DNA from: Ruminococcus sp. YE71
Lineage (GTDB): Bacteria > Bacillota > Clostridia > Oscillospirales > Ruminococcaceae
Length of the DNA stretch: 64,000 bases
Direction: 5' to 3'
Assembly: GCF_900119155.1 (NCBI RefSeq)
Contig: NZ_FPIR01000001.1
Coordinates: 124,001 to 188,000 of the forward strand
The position numbers were made by a program, and so were the translations under genes. Shown here one piece after another: positions 16,430 through 24,852 of the stretch. The notes under the pieces were generated by a model. It was not told the DNA's origin and ran no database searches. It saw nothing but the letters and a program-made list of their open reading frames with translations. How positions within the stretch are numbered: position 1 is the stretch's first letter; the number at the start of each line of letters is the position of its first letter.

Positions 16430-16615
16430 TGTTGATCGACTTGGTCTTTCACTCGAATCGCTTGCGCTCTCTCGCGAAAAATAAAATCGGCAGATATTGT
16501 GTTCTTGTTATTGTGATTTGGGATCCTCATTCCGCGCCTTTCGGGACGGCTGAGGTCGGCTGCCGATTTTATTTTGGTGAGGACTGTTTTATGGTGCGCT
16601 TACGGGGCGTTTGAG
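16430..16615 (-). repeat. family B repeat, copy 3
   Basis: On the minus strand the arms are complements of 16477-16493 (AAAATAAAATCGGCAGA on plus) and 16559-16575. The loop has the CCGAAAGGC core. The CGATTCGAGTG flank (complement at about 16450-16461) points to the start at 16366. The continuation to 16615 (GTGCGCTTACGGGGCGTTTG) is shared with copy 2. Confidence 0.8.
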
Positions 16616-16720
16616 TTGACTGCTCATTTTCCCGGGGGAAACCCTTTGGAAAGGGTTCTCCCCCGGACCCCTTTCCTAAACTTTTTAATTCTCTGGCGAA
16701 CACGCTTCGTTTGTGCGGTC
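16616..16720. repeat. family A repeat, copy 6
   Basis: The hairpin CCGGGGGAAACCC...GGGTTCTCCCCCGG lies at 16632-16666, followed by CCTTTCCTAAACTTTTTAAT and GGCGAACACGCTTCG. It is nearly identical to 13085-13185 and likewise abuts a family B copy. Confidence 0.75.
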
Positions 16721-16725
16721 TTTTT

Positions 16726-18672
16726 TTACTTATTCTCTAACTGAACTCTTGTATAATCCAGCAGTCCGCCTGCGAGGATGATGTCCTTTGTGCGGCCTGT
16801 CAGCTCGCAGAGTACGGGTATCTCAACGCCTGCGGTCTTATCTACAACGATAAGCTCTGTCTTGTCAGCCTCAACAGAAGCACGGACGCCCTTGATCTCG
16901 ATCTGGTCGCCCTGGCTGATCTTATCATAGTCAGCCTCGTTGACGAATGTCAGCGGCAGGATGCCTGCGTTGATGAGGTTTGCTCTGTGGATTCTTGCAA
17001 AGCTCTTCACGAGTACTGCCTTAACGCCGAGATACAGCGGTGCGAGTGCAGCGTGCTCACGCGACGAGCCCTGACCGTAGTTGGAACCGCCGACGATGAT
17101 CGACTTGCCCATGTTCTTCGCTCTTCTCGGGAAATCCTCGTCACATACGGTGAAGCAGTGCTCGGAGATCTTCGGGATATTCGAGCGGAGGGGCAGGATC
17201 TTTGCGCCTGCGGGCATGATGTGGTCTGTTGTGATGTTGTCGCCGACCTTGAGGGAAACTCCGCACTCGATATCGGTGTCGAGGGGGCTGGTCTCGGGGA
17301 AGGGCTTGATGTTCGGTCCTCTGAGGACTTCAACGCTGTCCATCTCCTCCTCGGAAGCAGGCGGAACTACCATATTGTCGTTGATAACGAACTGTGCGGG
17401 CAGCTTGAACTCGGGCATATCGCCGAGGAACTCTCTCGGGTCGGTGAGGTAGCCGGTCAGTGCGGAAACTGCTGCCATTTCGGGCGATACGAGGTAGATC
17501 TGACCATCCTTGGTGCCGCTGCGTCCCTCGAAGTTTCTGTTGAAGGTTCTGAGGGAAACACCGCCGCTGTTCGGCGACTGACCCATACCGATGCAGGGGC
17601 CGCAAGCCGATTCAAGGATACGTGCGCCTGCGTCGATCATATCGGAGAGAGCGCCGTTCTTAGCGATCATGTTGAGGACCTGCTTTGATCCCGGAGCGAT
17701 CGCCAGCGAAACGCTCGGGTCAACGGTCTTGCCCTTGAGTATGTATGCCACCTTCATCATATCGACGAAGGAGCTGTTGGTACATGAACCGATGCAGACC
17801 TGATCTACCTTCAGCTTGCCGATCTCCTCAACGGTCTTGACGTTGTCGGGGGAGTGAGGACAAGCAGCCTGAGGAACGAGCTTCGAGAGGTCGATGTCGA
17901 TCTGCTCGTCGTACTCAGCGTCGTCGTCAGCTGCGAGGGGCTGCCATACGTCAGCTCTGTCCTGAGCCTTGAGGAATTCAAGGGTGATCTCATCGGACGG
18001 GAAAATAGAGGTGGTAGCGCCAAGCTCTGCGCCCATGTTGGTGATGGTCGCTCTTTCGGGAACGGAGAGAGTCTTCACGCCATCGCCCACATATTCGATG
18101 ACCTTGCCGACGCCGCCCTTAACGGACATGATGCGGAGCACCTGAAGGATAACGTCCTTAGCGGAGACCCACGGAGACAGCTTGCCTGTGAGGTTCACCT
18201 TAACGACCTTCGGGCAGGTGATGTAGTAAGCGCCGCCGCCCATAGCGACAGCAACGTCCTGTCCGCCCGCACCGATAGCGATCATGCCGATACCGCCGCC
18301 TGTGGGGGTATGGGAGTCGGAGCCGATGAGGGTCTTGCCCGGAACGCCGAAGCGCTCAAGGTGTACCTGATGGCAGATACCGTTACCGGGACGGGAGAAG
18401 TAGATACCGTGCTTCTTGGCAACAGAGCCGATGAAGCGGTGGTCGTCGGCATTCTCGAAGCCCGACTGAAGGGTATTGTGGTCAATGTAAGCGACGCTGC
18501 GCTCGGTCTTGACGCGCGGTATGCCTATCGCCTCAAATTCGAGGTAAGCCATAGTACCCGTAGCGTCCTGAGTGAGGGTCTGATCGATCCTGATGCCGAT
18601 CTCCTCGCCCTTGACGTACTCACCCTCAACGAGGTGAGCGCGCAGTATTTTTTCGGTAAGTGTCATTCCCAT
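16726..18672 (-). CDS. acn: aconitate hydratase
   Basis: Isomerises citrate to isocitrate with a [4Fe-4S] cluster. At 648 residues it is of the shorter bacterial aconitase type related to the mitochondrial/homoaconitase group rather than the ~890-residue AcnA. Visible motifs: VAYIDHNTLQSGFENADDHR, GSDSHTPTGGGIGMIAIGAG, the first cluster cysteine in QVCIGSCTNSSF, the pair in ESACGPCIGMGQ, and the C-terminal swivel block SNYGQGSSREHAALAPLYLG. I use the first ATG at 18672 (MGMTLTEKIL), preceded by AAAGGA; translation upstream runs into the promoter. Citrate to 2-oxoglutarate is then covered by acn and icd in this region. Confidence 0.93.
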   Translation of the reverse strand: MGMTLTEKILRAHLVEGEYVKGEEIGIRIDQTLTQDATGTMAYLEFEAIGIPRVKTERSVAYIDHNTLQSGFENADDHRFIGSVAKKHGIYFSRPGNGICHQVHLERFGVPGKTLIGSDSHTPTGGGIGMIAIGAGGQDVAVAMGGGAYYITCPKVVKVNLTGKLSPWVSAKDVILQVLRIMSVKGGVGKVIEYVGDGVKTLSVPERATITNMGAELGATTSIFPSDEITLEFLKAQDRADVWQPLAADDDAEYDEQIDIDLSKLVPQAACPHSPDNVKTVEEIGKLKVDQVCIGSCTNSSFVDMMKVAYILKGKTVDPSVSLAIAPGSKQVLNMIAKNGALSDMIDAGARILESACGPCIGMGQSPNSGGVSLRTFNRNFEGRSGTKDGQIYLVSPEMAAVSALTGYLTDPREFLGDMPEFKLPAQFVINDNMVVPPASEEEMDSVEVLRGPNIKPFPETSPLDTDIECGVSLKVGDNITTDHIMPAGAKILPLRSNIPKISEHCFTVCDEDFPRRAKNMGKSIIVGGSNYGQGSSREHAALAPLYLGVKAVLVKSFARIHRANLINAGILPLTFVNEADYDKISQGDQIEIKGVRASVEADKTELIVVDKTAGVEIPVLCELTGRTKDIILAGGLLDYTRVQLENK

Positions 18673-18706
18673 AGGATAAACATTCCTTTCTTTAAAAACT
18701 ATTTTT

Positions 18707-18735
18707 ATTATACTATATTTCCGCCGCTTTGTCAA
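18707..18735 (-). promoter_or_regulatory. sigma-A promoter for acn
   Basis: On the minus strand TTGACA (18730-18735) and TATAAT (18707-18712) are separated by 17 bases, 35 bases upstream of the acn start. Both boxes are consensus. Confidence 0.85.
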
Positions 18736-18781
18736 GTTAGTGCGTCAGCACTGCGGAGGGTGTATCACCCGCCATCAAAGC

Positions 18782-18812
18782 AAAAAGGCACCCACAGTCT
18801 CCTGTGAGCGCC
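18782..18812 (-). terminator. intrinsic terminator after pckG
   Basis: An 11-bp stem (18787-18797 with 18802-18812, one wobble) is followed by five U on the minus strand, shortly after the pckG stop at 18835. Confidence 0.8.
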
Positions 18813-18834
18813 TTTGCTTAGTTTTTGCGGAAAA

Positions 18835-20631
18835 TTACTTGAATCTCTCCTCGAGCTTATCGAGCTCCTTGTAGAGAGCAGCGGGGATCTTGCCGCCCTT
18901 AGCAGCGATATCCTCGTCGTAGTATCTTCTCATTTCCTTGATCTCCTCAGCCCACAGATCCTTGTCAACTGCGAGCAGAGCCTTTACCTGATCGTCGGAG
19001 AGACCGAGACCCTCAAGGTTGAGATCCTCAGGCTTCGGAACGTATCCGATAGGAGTCTCCTGAGCGTCAACAGTGCCCTCGCAGCGTCTGATGATCCAGT
19101 CGAGGACTCTCATGTTGTCGCCGAAACCGGGCCACATGAAGTTGCCTTCGTCGTCCTTCTTGAACCAGTTAACGTTGAAGATCTTAGGAGCGTTCTCGCC
19201 GAGCTTCTCGCCCATTTCGAGCCAGTGGTTCCAGTAGTCGCCTACGTTGTAGCCGATGAAGGGCTTCATAGCCATAGGATCGTGACGGAGCACGCCTACA
19301 GCACCGGTAGCAGCTGCGGTAGTCTCGGAAGAAACTGCCGAACCGATGTAAGTACCGTGAGTCCAGTCGAGGGACTGATATACCAGCGGAGTGGTCTTAG
19401 CACGTCTGCCGCCGAAGATGATAGCGGAGACCGGCACGCCCTTCGGATTGTTGAACTCGGGGCTGATGCAGGGGCAGTTCTCAGCAGGAGCTGTGAAACG
19501 GCTGTTCGGATGAGCGAGCTTTTCGCCCGAAGCAACGTACTCGGGGCCGTTGACCTTAGCGCCCTTCCACTCCTCAGCGTTTACAGGAGGATTCTTGTCG
19601 AGACCCTCCCACCAGGGAGTCATATTGTCGAGGTTGATAGCAACGTTTGTGAAGATAGCGTTTTTCTTGGTAGAAGCGAGCGCATTGAAGTTGGACTTAG
19701 CGTTAGTTCCGGGAGCAACGCCGAAGAAGCCGTTCTCGGGGTTGATAGCGTAAAGTCTGCCGTCCTCGCCCTGCTTCATCCAAGCGATATCGTCGCCGAC
19801 GGTGAATACCTTGTAGCCCTGCTTGGTGTAGATCTCAGGCGGGATAAGCATTGCGAGGTTGGTCTTGCCGCAAGCGGACGGGAAAGCAGCGGTGATGTAC
19901 TTGATGTCACCATCGGGCTTCTGAACGCCGAGGATGAGCATATGCTCAGCCATCCAGCCCTCGTTCTTACCCTGGAAGGAAGCGATTCTCAGAGCGAAGC
20001 ACTTCTTGCCGAGGAGAACGTTACCGCCGTAAGCGGAGTTGATGGAGCAGATAGTATTCTTCTCGGGGAACTGAACGATGTATCTCTTTTCGGGGTCAAC
20101 GTCAGCCTTGGAGTGGAGACCGCGAACGAAGTCATCGGAAGTATCGCCGAGGTTCTCGAAAGCCTTAGTACCCATTCTGGTCATGATATCCATGTTAAGA
20201 ACAACATAGATGGAGTCAGTCAGCTCAACGCCCACCTTAGCGAGGGGGGAACCGATCGGGCCCATGGAGTAAGGGATAACGTACATGGTCCTGCCCTTCA
20301 TAACGCCGTCGTACATCGGCTCGAGCATAGCCCACATCTCATTAGGATCCATCCAGTTGTTGGTCGGGCCTGCGTCCTCCTTCTTGTTGGAGCAGATGAA
20401 GGTTCTGTCCTCAACGCGAGCAACGTCGTTAGGCTGAGTACGGTGATAGAGACAACCGGGATATTCATCCTGATTCATCTTCACCATTTCACCGGAAGCG
20501 AGAGCCTCCTGTCTCAGAGCCTCAAGCTGTTCATCGCTGCCGTCGATCCAAACTACCTTTTCAGGCTTTGTGAGGGCGATCATCTCATCGACCCAAGCGT
20601 TAACGTTAGGGTTCTTTGTCAGACTTGCCAT
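18835..20631 (-). CDS. pckG: phosphoenolpyruvate carboxykinase (GTP)
   Basis: Interconverts oxaloacetate and PEP with GDP/GTP. In rumen and gut fermenters it usually runs toward oxaloacetate on the succinate route, or serves gluconeogenesis. The 598-residue length and motifs fit the GTP class: ARVEDRTFICSNKKEDAGPT, SMGPIGSPLAKVGVELTDSI, SINSAYGGNVLLGKKCFALR, the kinase P-loop FPSACGKTNLAML, the VGDDIAWM region, and RRAKTTPLVYQSLDW. It is monocistronic, with a consensus promoter at 20713-20741, an approximately 80-base leader that includes a perfect GGGGAAATTTCCCC palindrome, and a terminator. A long plus-strand frame opposite it is a shadow. Confidence 0.95.
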   Translation of the reverse strand: MASLTKNPNVNAWVDEMIALTKPEKVVWIDGSDEQLEALRQEALASGEMVKMNQDEYPGCLYHRTQPNDVARVEDRTFICSNKKEDAGPTNNWMDPNEMWAMLEPMYDGVMKGRTMYVIPYSMGPIGSPLAKVGVELTDSIYVVLNMDIMTRMGTKAFENLGDTSDDFVRGLHSKADVDPEKRYIVQFPEKNTICSINSAYGGNVLLGKKCFALRIASFQGKNEGWMAEHMLILGVQKPDGDIKYITAAFPSACGKTNLAMLIPPEIYTKQGYKVFTVGDDIAWMKQGEDGRLYAINPENGFFGVAPGTNAKSNFNALASTKKNAIFTNVAINLDNMTPWWEGLDKNPPVNAEEWKGAKVNGPEYVASGEKLAHPNSRFTAPAENCPCISPEFNNPKGVPVSAIIFGGRRAKTTPLVYQSLDWTHGTYIGSAVSSETTAAATGAVGVLRHDPMAMKPFIGYNVGDYWNHWLEMGEKLGENAPKIFNVNWFKKDDEGNFMWPGFGDNMRVLDWIIRRCEGTVDAQETPIGYVPKPEDLNLEGLGLSDDQVKALLAVDKDLWAEEIKEMRRYYDEDIAAKGGKIPAALYKELDKLEERFK

Positions 20632-20680
20632 TGTAAAAAAACTCCTCTCAATATTAATAACCGATTAGTGTTATAGAAAA

Positions 20681-20694
20681 GGGGAAATTTCCCC
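20681..20694. promoter_or_regulatory. 14-bp palindrome in the pckG leader
   Basis: GGGGAAATTTCCCC is a perfect palindrome about 25 bases downstream of the pckG -10 box. It could be an operator or simply a hairpin in the leader; no regulator is assigned. Confidence 0.35.
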
Positions 20695-20712
20695 AAAAAT
20701 CCTATCCAATTC

Positions 20713-20741
20713 ATTATACCTCATTTAAACCGATTTGTCAA
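20713..20741 (-). promoter_or_regulatory. sigma-A promoter for pckG
   Basis: On the minus strand TTGACA (20736-20741) and TATAAT (20713-20718), with a 17-base spacer. The roughly 230 bases to the left of the repeat at 21000 (20760-20990) show no coding or RNA signal. Confidence 0.85.
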
Positions 20742-20989
20742 CACCCTTATAATTGAATTTATGATGAACTTATGCATAAAAAATCAGATATTCATGCAAG
20801 AGAGGGCAAGAAATGGGCAAAAAGCGGCATGATATTGAATGATTAGCGATAAGCAACTTGCAGAATGAGCAAAAATTATTTTTTTCGGTCAAGAAAAAAA
20901 CTGCACAAATGAAGCGTATTCACCAGAGGCTAAAAAAGTTCGGGAGGGGTACGTGGGCACATAGGGAAAACCGCTTTTAAATGTAAGCG

Positions 20990-21150
20990 CTCAAACGTCC
21001 CCACCATAATAAAATCGGCAACCCAAAAACAACCGTCCCGAAAGGCTCGGCATGAGAATACCACGCCAAATTCGCAAGAACAAGCGATTTGCCGATTTTA
21101 TTTTTCGCAGGAGAGCAGCGAATCGAGCGAAAGACCCCGATTCGCCGCAA
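20990..21150 (+). repeat. family B repeat, copy 4
   Basis: The arms are AATAAAATCGGCAA (21008-21021) and TTTGCCGATTTTATTTTT (21088-21105). The loop has the CCGAAAGGC core near 21038. The downstream flank GCGAATCGAGCGAAAGACC is a variant of the usual one. It is oriented like the plus-strand gene at 21412, 260 bases away. Confidence 0.75.
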
Positions 21151-21271
21151 GGCGAATGAAAACGTTAAAGCCAACCCCCAACCTCCAAAGCACGTAAAAC
21201 ATCAAAAACCGCCCATAACGTTTGATTTTCCGCAATATTCAGCCATAAAAAAGCATTCGGAAAGCATAAAA

Positions 21272-21308
21272 AGTGACAAATGTCACTCCGAAAGTGACAA
21301 ATGACATC
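21272..21308. promoter_or_regulatory. candidate operator upstream of the 21412 gene
   Basis: AGTGACA-AA-TGTCACT (21272-21287) is an inverted repeat with 7-bp arms. A second AAGTGACAAATGACA follows at 21292-21306, directly next to the -35 box at 21309. The arrangement looks like a tandem transcription-factor site; the factor is unknown. Confidence 0.45.
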
Positions 21309-21337
21309 TTGCGCAAACGTTTTAGATAGTGTATAAT
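21309..21337 (+). promoter_or_regulatory. sigma-A promoter for the 21412 gene
   Basis: TTGCGC at 21309-21314 and TATAAT at 21332-21337 with a 17-base spacer. The -35 box is weak, which would fit an activator at the adjacent repeats. Confidence 0.65.
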
Positions 21338-21411
21338 ATAACCATAGAGACAGAACAAAAGAAAAACAACTCCCTCAGAAAAGAAAGAACAAAAGAAAGG
21401 GGCGACAGTAT

Positions 21412-21861
21412 ATGAAACGTCATTTTGAGTATGTGCCGCTGTCGCTCAGCCTTGCGGTAAACAGTATCATAGGTATACTGCTGCTGCCTGCGGCGTGTGC
21501 AGCAAGCTGCTGCATCTTCGGTCGGATGTTCACATCGCCGACTGACAAAGAGCGCATCTGCGGTGCGGTGATACTCGCGGCTTCCGCGGGTCTCGCACTG
21601 TGTGCGAACAGGCTCGTGTACCTTTTCATGAAAAGGCACACTAAACCTGACATAACGGTATCCGAAAAAGCGGCTGACTTGTGTGCAGTCCTCTCGGCAG
21701 CGGCTGCTTCCATCCCCTCTGCGGCGCTGCTGATATTCGGAGCCGTGCATGAGAACACGATCGGGGCTGTCTGCCTGAACATCGGCATTTTCGTATTTGC
21801 CCTGACCCTCTACTATTCCCAACGAACAGAACCCATAAAACCCATAAAGCGGAACAGATGA
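21412..21861 (+). CDS. small membrane protein, unrecognised
   Basis: A 149-residue protein with four likely membrane helices: LSLAVNSIIGILLLPAACAA, GAVILAASAGLALCANRLVY, LCAVLSAAAASIPSAALLIF and LNIGIFVFALTLYYS. The ends are polar and basic. AAAGGGG lies just before the ATG. It is monocistronic, with a promoter and an operator-like repeat upstream and an intrinsic terminator downstream. No family is recognised. It lies upstream of the ABC exporter but on its own transcript. Confidence 0.65.
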   Translation: MKRHFEYVPLSLSLAVNSIIGILLLPAACAASCCIFGRMFTSPTDKERICGAVILAASAGLALCANRLVYLFMKRHTKPDITVSEKAADLCAVLSAAAASIPSAALLIFGAVHENTIGAVCLNIGIFVFALTLYYSQRTEPIKPIKRNR

Positions 21862-21890
21862 AAAATAAAACTGTAGAACAAGAACGTCGT

Positions 21891-21920
21891 CCGAGGTCAT
21901 CACCTCGGATGATTTTTTTG
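21891..21920 (+). terminator. intrinsic terminator after the 21412 gene
   Basis: The stem CCGAGGT / ACCTCGG (21891-21897 and 21902-21908) with a 4-base loop is followed by ATGATTTTTTTG. Confidence 0.7.
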
Positions 21921-22048
21921 TTTGTGTGTTTTTTTGGTGCGGGACTCGGCTTTTTTTGCTCCTGCAAATATTTAAAGTTTATTTAATACTTTTTATGTTA
22001 TCATGTAATCACGGAAAACAATAACACTACTTTTGAGAGGTGCATGAT

Positions 22049-24415
22049 ATGTTTTTACAAATTCTGCGCAGAGATCTGAAGCGCAAACGTACTATGAACA
22101 TCATTCTTCTGCTGTTCGTTATTCTCGCATCTATGTTCACTGCATCAAGCGCTAATAACATTATGGCAGTCACTAAGGGACTTGATTACTTCTCCGAAAG
22201 ATCAGGCATCCCCAGCTACGACCGTATGATAATAATGTACTCCGAAAAATCCAATCTTGTCGATACCCTGGCAGGTAAGGATTACGTTCAGTATTACGAT
22301 ATCGAAGACTTCGGCTGCATCCAGTCCTGGAGCGATGTCACTAAGGACGGCAAAAAAATCAAGGAGATTCCCAACACGATCAATGTGCTCTCCATCGACA
22401 ACGCCGTTCTCAATTACTTCGACATCAACAATAATAGGATAGAAACTGTTGAAAAGGGTAAATTTTACGGAAATATCCACTTCTACAGAGATACCGATCT
22501 CAAAGTCGGAGATACGGTCTCATTCAGGATCAAAGACAGGACCGTAGAACTTGAATACGCGGGCGCACTGAAAGATATCGTTTTCGGTTCCGAACTTACC
22601 GCGATGCCCCGCATCATCGTCAATGACAGCGATTTCACTTACCTCTTTGCTGACGCACAGGAAACAGATTACCACTGCTACGTAGGCTTCGTAAAGACTA
22701 CCGACGACGAAAAGCTCCTCGAAAGCATCTCGGGAATAAACTGCATGAGCTTCTCCACAAGCCTCGTCAAGGTGTGCTTCGTGCTGAACATGGTTGTAGC
22801 CTACATCCTGCTGGCGGCAAGCCTTGGTCTTATGGGCATCTCCCTTGCGATACTCCGCTTCACCATCGGCTTCACCATCACCGAGGAGTTCCGCGAGATA
22901 GGCGTCATGAAGGCTCTCGGCATCAGCAATTTCAGCATCAGGAGCCTCTACCTTGTGAAGTATCTGGCGCTCTCGATCATCGGCTCTGCCATCGGATTCT
23001 TCCTGTCGCTGCCCTTTGCGAAAATGATGCTCAGAAGCGTTTCCGAGGTAATGTGTCTCGGCAACACCCACAGCATTCTCGCAGGTATCATCTGCTCGGC
23101 AGGCATCGTGGTCATCATCATGCTGTTCTGCTTCGGATGCACATCGAAGATAAAGAAGCTCTCGCCCATAGACGCGGTGAGAAACGGTCAGACAGGCGAA
23201 CGTTTCGGCAGAAGAAGCGTGATGCACCTCGGCAGGAGCAGACTTTCGGCAACAGGCTTCCTTGCCGTCAATGACATTTTCAGCTCGCCGAAACAGTTCG
23301 GCATGGTGGCGGCGATACTCACCCTGTGTATGCTGCTGGTAATGCTGGTCTCGAACCTCATCGCATCCATGAAAAACGCCGAGATACTCAGCATCGTGGG
23401 ATCGCCCATAGCCGACGCTTACTTCTGCAGTTTCGAGAGCGATGAAGCCACGCAGTACGACAAGGTGGAACACGGCGGCGAGCTCTTCGCGGATTCGATA
23501 TCCGAAAAGCTCAAAGAGAACGGTATGCCCGCAAAATGCACCTTCAACTATATGGTAATGCTCAAGACCGAGCACGACGGCAAGGCTCTGGCAGGAAGAT
23601 TCATCTACAATCCCCGTGAGGATATGGACGCATTCAAATACGATGAAGGCTGTGCTCCCCGGGCGGACGACGAGATAGCTCTTTCATGGGGTATGCTCGA
23701 AGAGCTGAACGCAAAGATAGGCGACCACGTCAAGGTAACGACCCTCAACGGCGAGCGCGAGTGCATGGTAACGGCGGCGTTCTCCACCGTGAACAACTCG
23801 GGACTTCTCGGCATCCTCTACAACGGCACAAAGATAAGTCCGCAGGAAGTAATTGGAGGCTTCGGCGTCAACATCTACTTCGACGGCGACCTGACACAGG
23901 CTCAGATAGACGAAAACATCGAAAAGATCAAAGATATATACAACACCGATCAGGTATTCAACGGCAGAGATTTTGCGACCTACACGCTGGGCATCGGCAA
24001 CACGCTGGATGCGGTCAAGTACCTTCTCGTCATCGTAACGATCATCATCGTGCTGATGCTGACGATACTCATCGAGAGGAGCTTCATCGCGAAAGAGAAG
24101 TGCGACATCGCCCTGATGAAGGCGCTCGGCACCCAGAACGGTTCGATAATCGCACAGCACACGCTCAGATTCGTGCTCATCAGTGTTATAGTATGCGTGA
24201 TAGCATCTGTAGCGAGCATCCCGCTCACGGGCTGTGTACTGACCCCGATACTTTCGATGGTCGGAAAGGTCAGAAATGTGCCCAGTTCATTCAATGCGGC
24301 TGACATCTTCCTCATCAACCCGATGATACTGATAGCAGTAACAACACTCGGCGCCTTCTGCACCTCCCTCTTCACACGCACAATAACCGCCAACGACGCA
24401 GCAAGCATCGAATAA
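22049..24415 (+). CDS. ABC transporter permease, FtsX/MacB-like
   Basis: A 788-residue integral membrane protein with the duplicated FtsX architecture. A first helix (IILLLFVILASMFTASS) precedes an extracellular domain. A helix bundle follows at about 245-365, with GISLAILRFTIGFTITEEFR, the family's cytoplasmic motif EIGVMKALG, and a second copy (KCDIALMKALG) near residue 690, ahead of the last two helices. Partner ATPase genes of this type drive export or sensing of peptides and antibiotics. GAGG lies 8 bases upstream of the ATG at 22049; the GTG at 22040 overlaps that site. The ATPase gene follows after a family B repeat, not directly, which is unusual for such a pair. Confidence 0.88.
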   Translation: MFLQILRRDLKRKRTMNIILLLFVILASMFTASSANNIMAVTKGLDYFSERSGIPSYDRMIIMYSEKSNLVDTLAGKDYVQYYDIEDFGCIQSWSDVTKDGKKIKEIPNTINVLSIDNAVLNYFDINNNRIETVEKGKFYGNIHFYRDTDLKVGDTVSFRIKDRTVELEYAGALKDIVFGSELTAMPRIIVNDSDFTYLFADAQETDYHCYVGFVKTTDDEKLLESISGINCMSFSTSLVKVCFVLNMVVAYILLAASLGLMGISLAILRFTIGFTITEEFREIGVMKALGISNFSIRSLYLVKYLALSIIGSAIGFFLSLPFAKMMLRSVSEVMCLGNTHSILAGIICSAGIVVIIMLFCFGCTSKIKKLSPIDAVRNGQTGERFGRRSVMHLGRSRLSATGFLAVNDIFSSPKQFGMVAAILTLCMLLVMLVSNLIASMKNAEILSIVGSPIADAYFCSFESDEATQYDKVEHGGELFADSISEKLKENGMPAKCTFNYMVMLKTEHDGKALAGRFIYNPREDMDAFKYDEGCAPRADDEIALSWGMLEELNAKIGDHVKVTTLNGERECMVTAAFSTVNNSGLLGILYNGTKISPQEVIGGFGVNIYFDGDLTQAQIDENIEKIKDIYNTDQVFNGRDFATYTLGIGNTLDAVKYLLVIVTIIIVLMLTILIERSFIAKEKCDIALMKALGTQNGSIIAQHTLRFVLISVIVCVIASVASIPLTGCVLTPILSMVGKVRNVPSSFNAADIFLINPMILIAVTTLGAFCTSLFTRTITANDAASIE

Positions 24416-24434
24416 AAGCACAACCACCGTCCGT

Positions 24435-24765
24435 GCTCAAAATGAAGAACCCGCACAAACGAACAGCGTTCAAGTGGGTCCGACGCCACCGCGCTGGTCA
24501 GAGTCCAGAGGCGGAAGCCTTTGGCGAGGTTTGGAGCAGAGCTCCAGTTTTCGCCGAAGGCGAAACAAAACAAGAACCACACGCAAAGCAGACGTGATCG
24601 CACCAACGAACAGCCCAATCAAAATAAAATCGGCAGCCAAGATCAACCGCCCCGAAAGGCACGGAATGATGATCCCCATCCGCAACAGCAAGAACACAAG
24701 ATCTGCCGATTTTATTTTTCGCGATAGAGCGCAAGCGATTCGAGTGAAAGACCAAGTCGGCCGCA
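24435..24765 (+). repeat. family B repeat, copy 5 (long form)
   Basis: An upstream module (GCGTTCAAGTGGGTC, then 24490-24570 with AGAGTCCAGAGGCGGAAGCC) is repeated in inverse orientation at 32880-32990. The stem arms are 24621-24637 and 24700-24719, with the CCGAAAGGC core in the loop and the GCGATTCGAGTGAAAGACC flank at 24735-24753, 100 bases before the ATPase start. Confidence 0.85.
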
Positions 24766-24852
24766 AGACCGACAAAAAAGCAGTCAGACACAAAACCACA
24801 AAAACACAAACAAGAACAACAGTTGACAAACACATCGTAAAGGAGTATAATC

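Noticed and set aside
18814-20676. 620-codon plus-strand frame opposite pckG
   Set aside because: Antisense shadow of pckG; its start lies in the pckG terminator and there is no ribosome site.
24833-24851. TTGACA and TATAAT upstream of the ABC ATPase gene
   Set aside because: Only 7 bases separate the boxes; TATAAT overlaps the region between ribosome site and start, so it is not a promoter.
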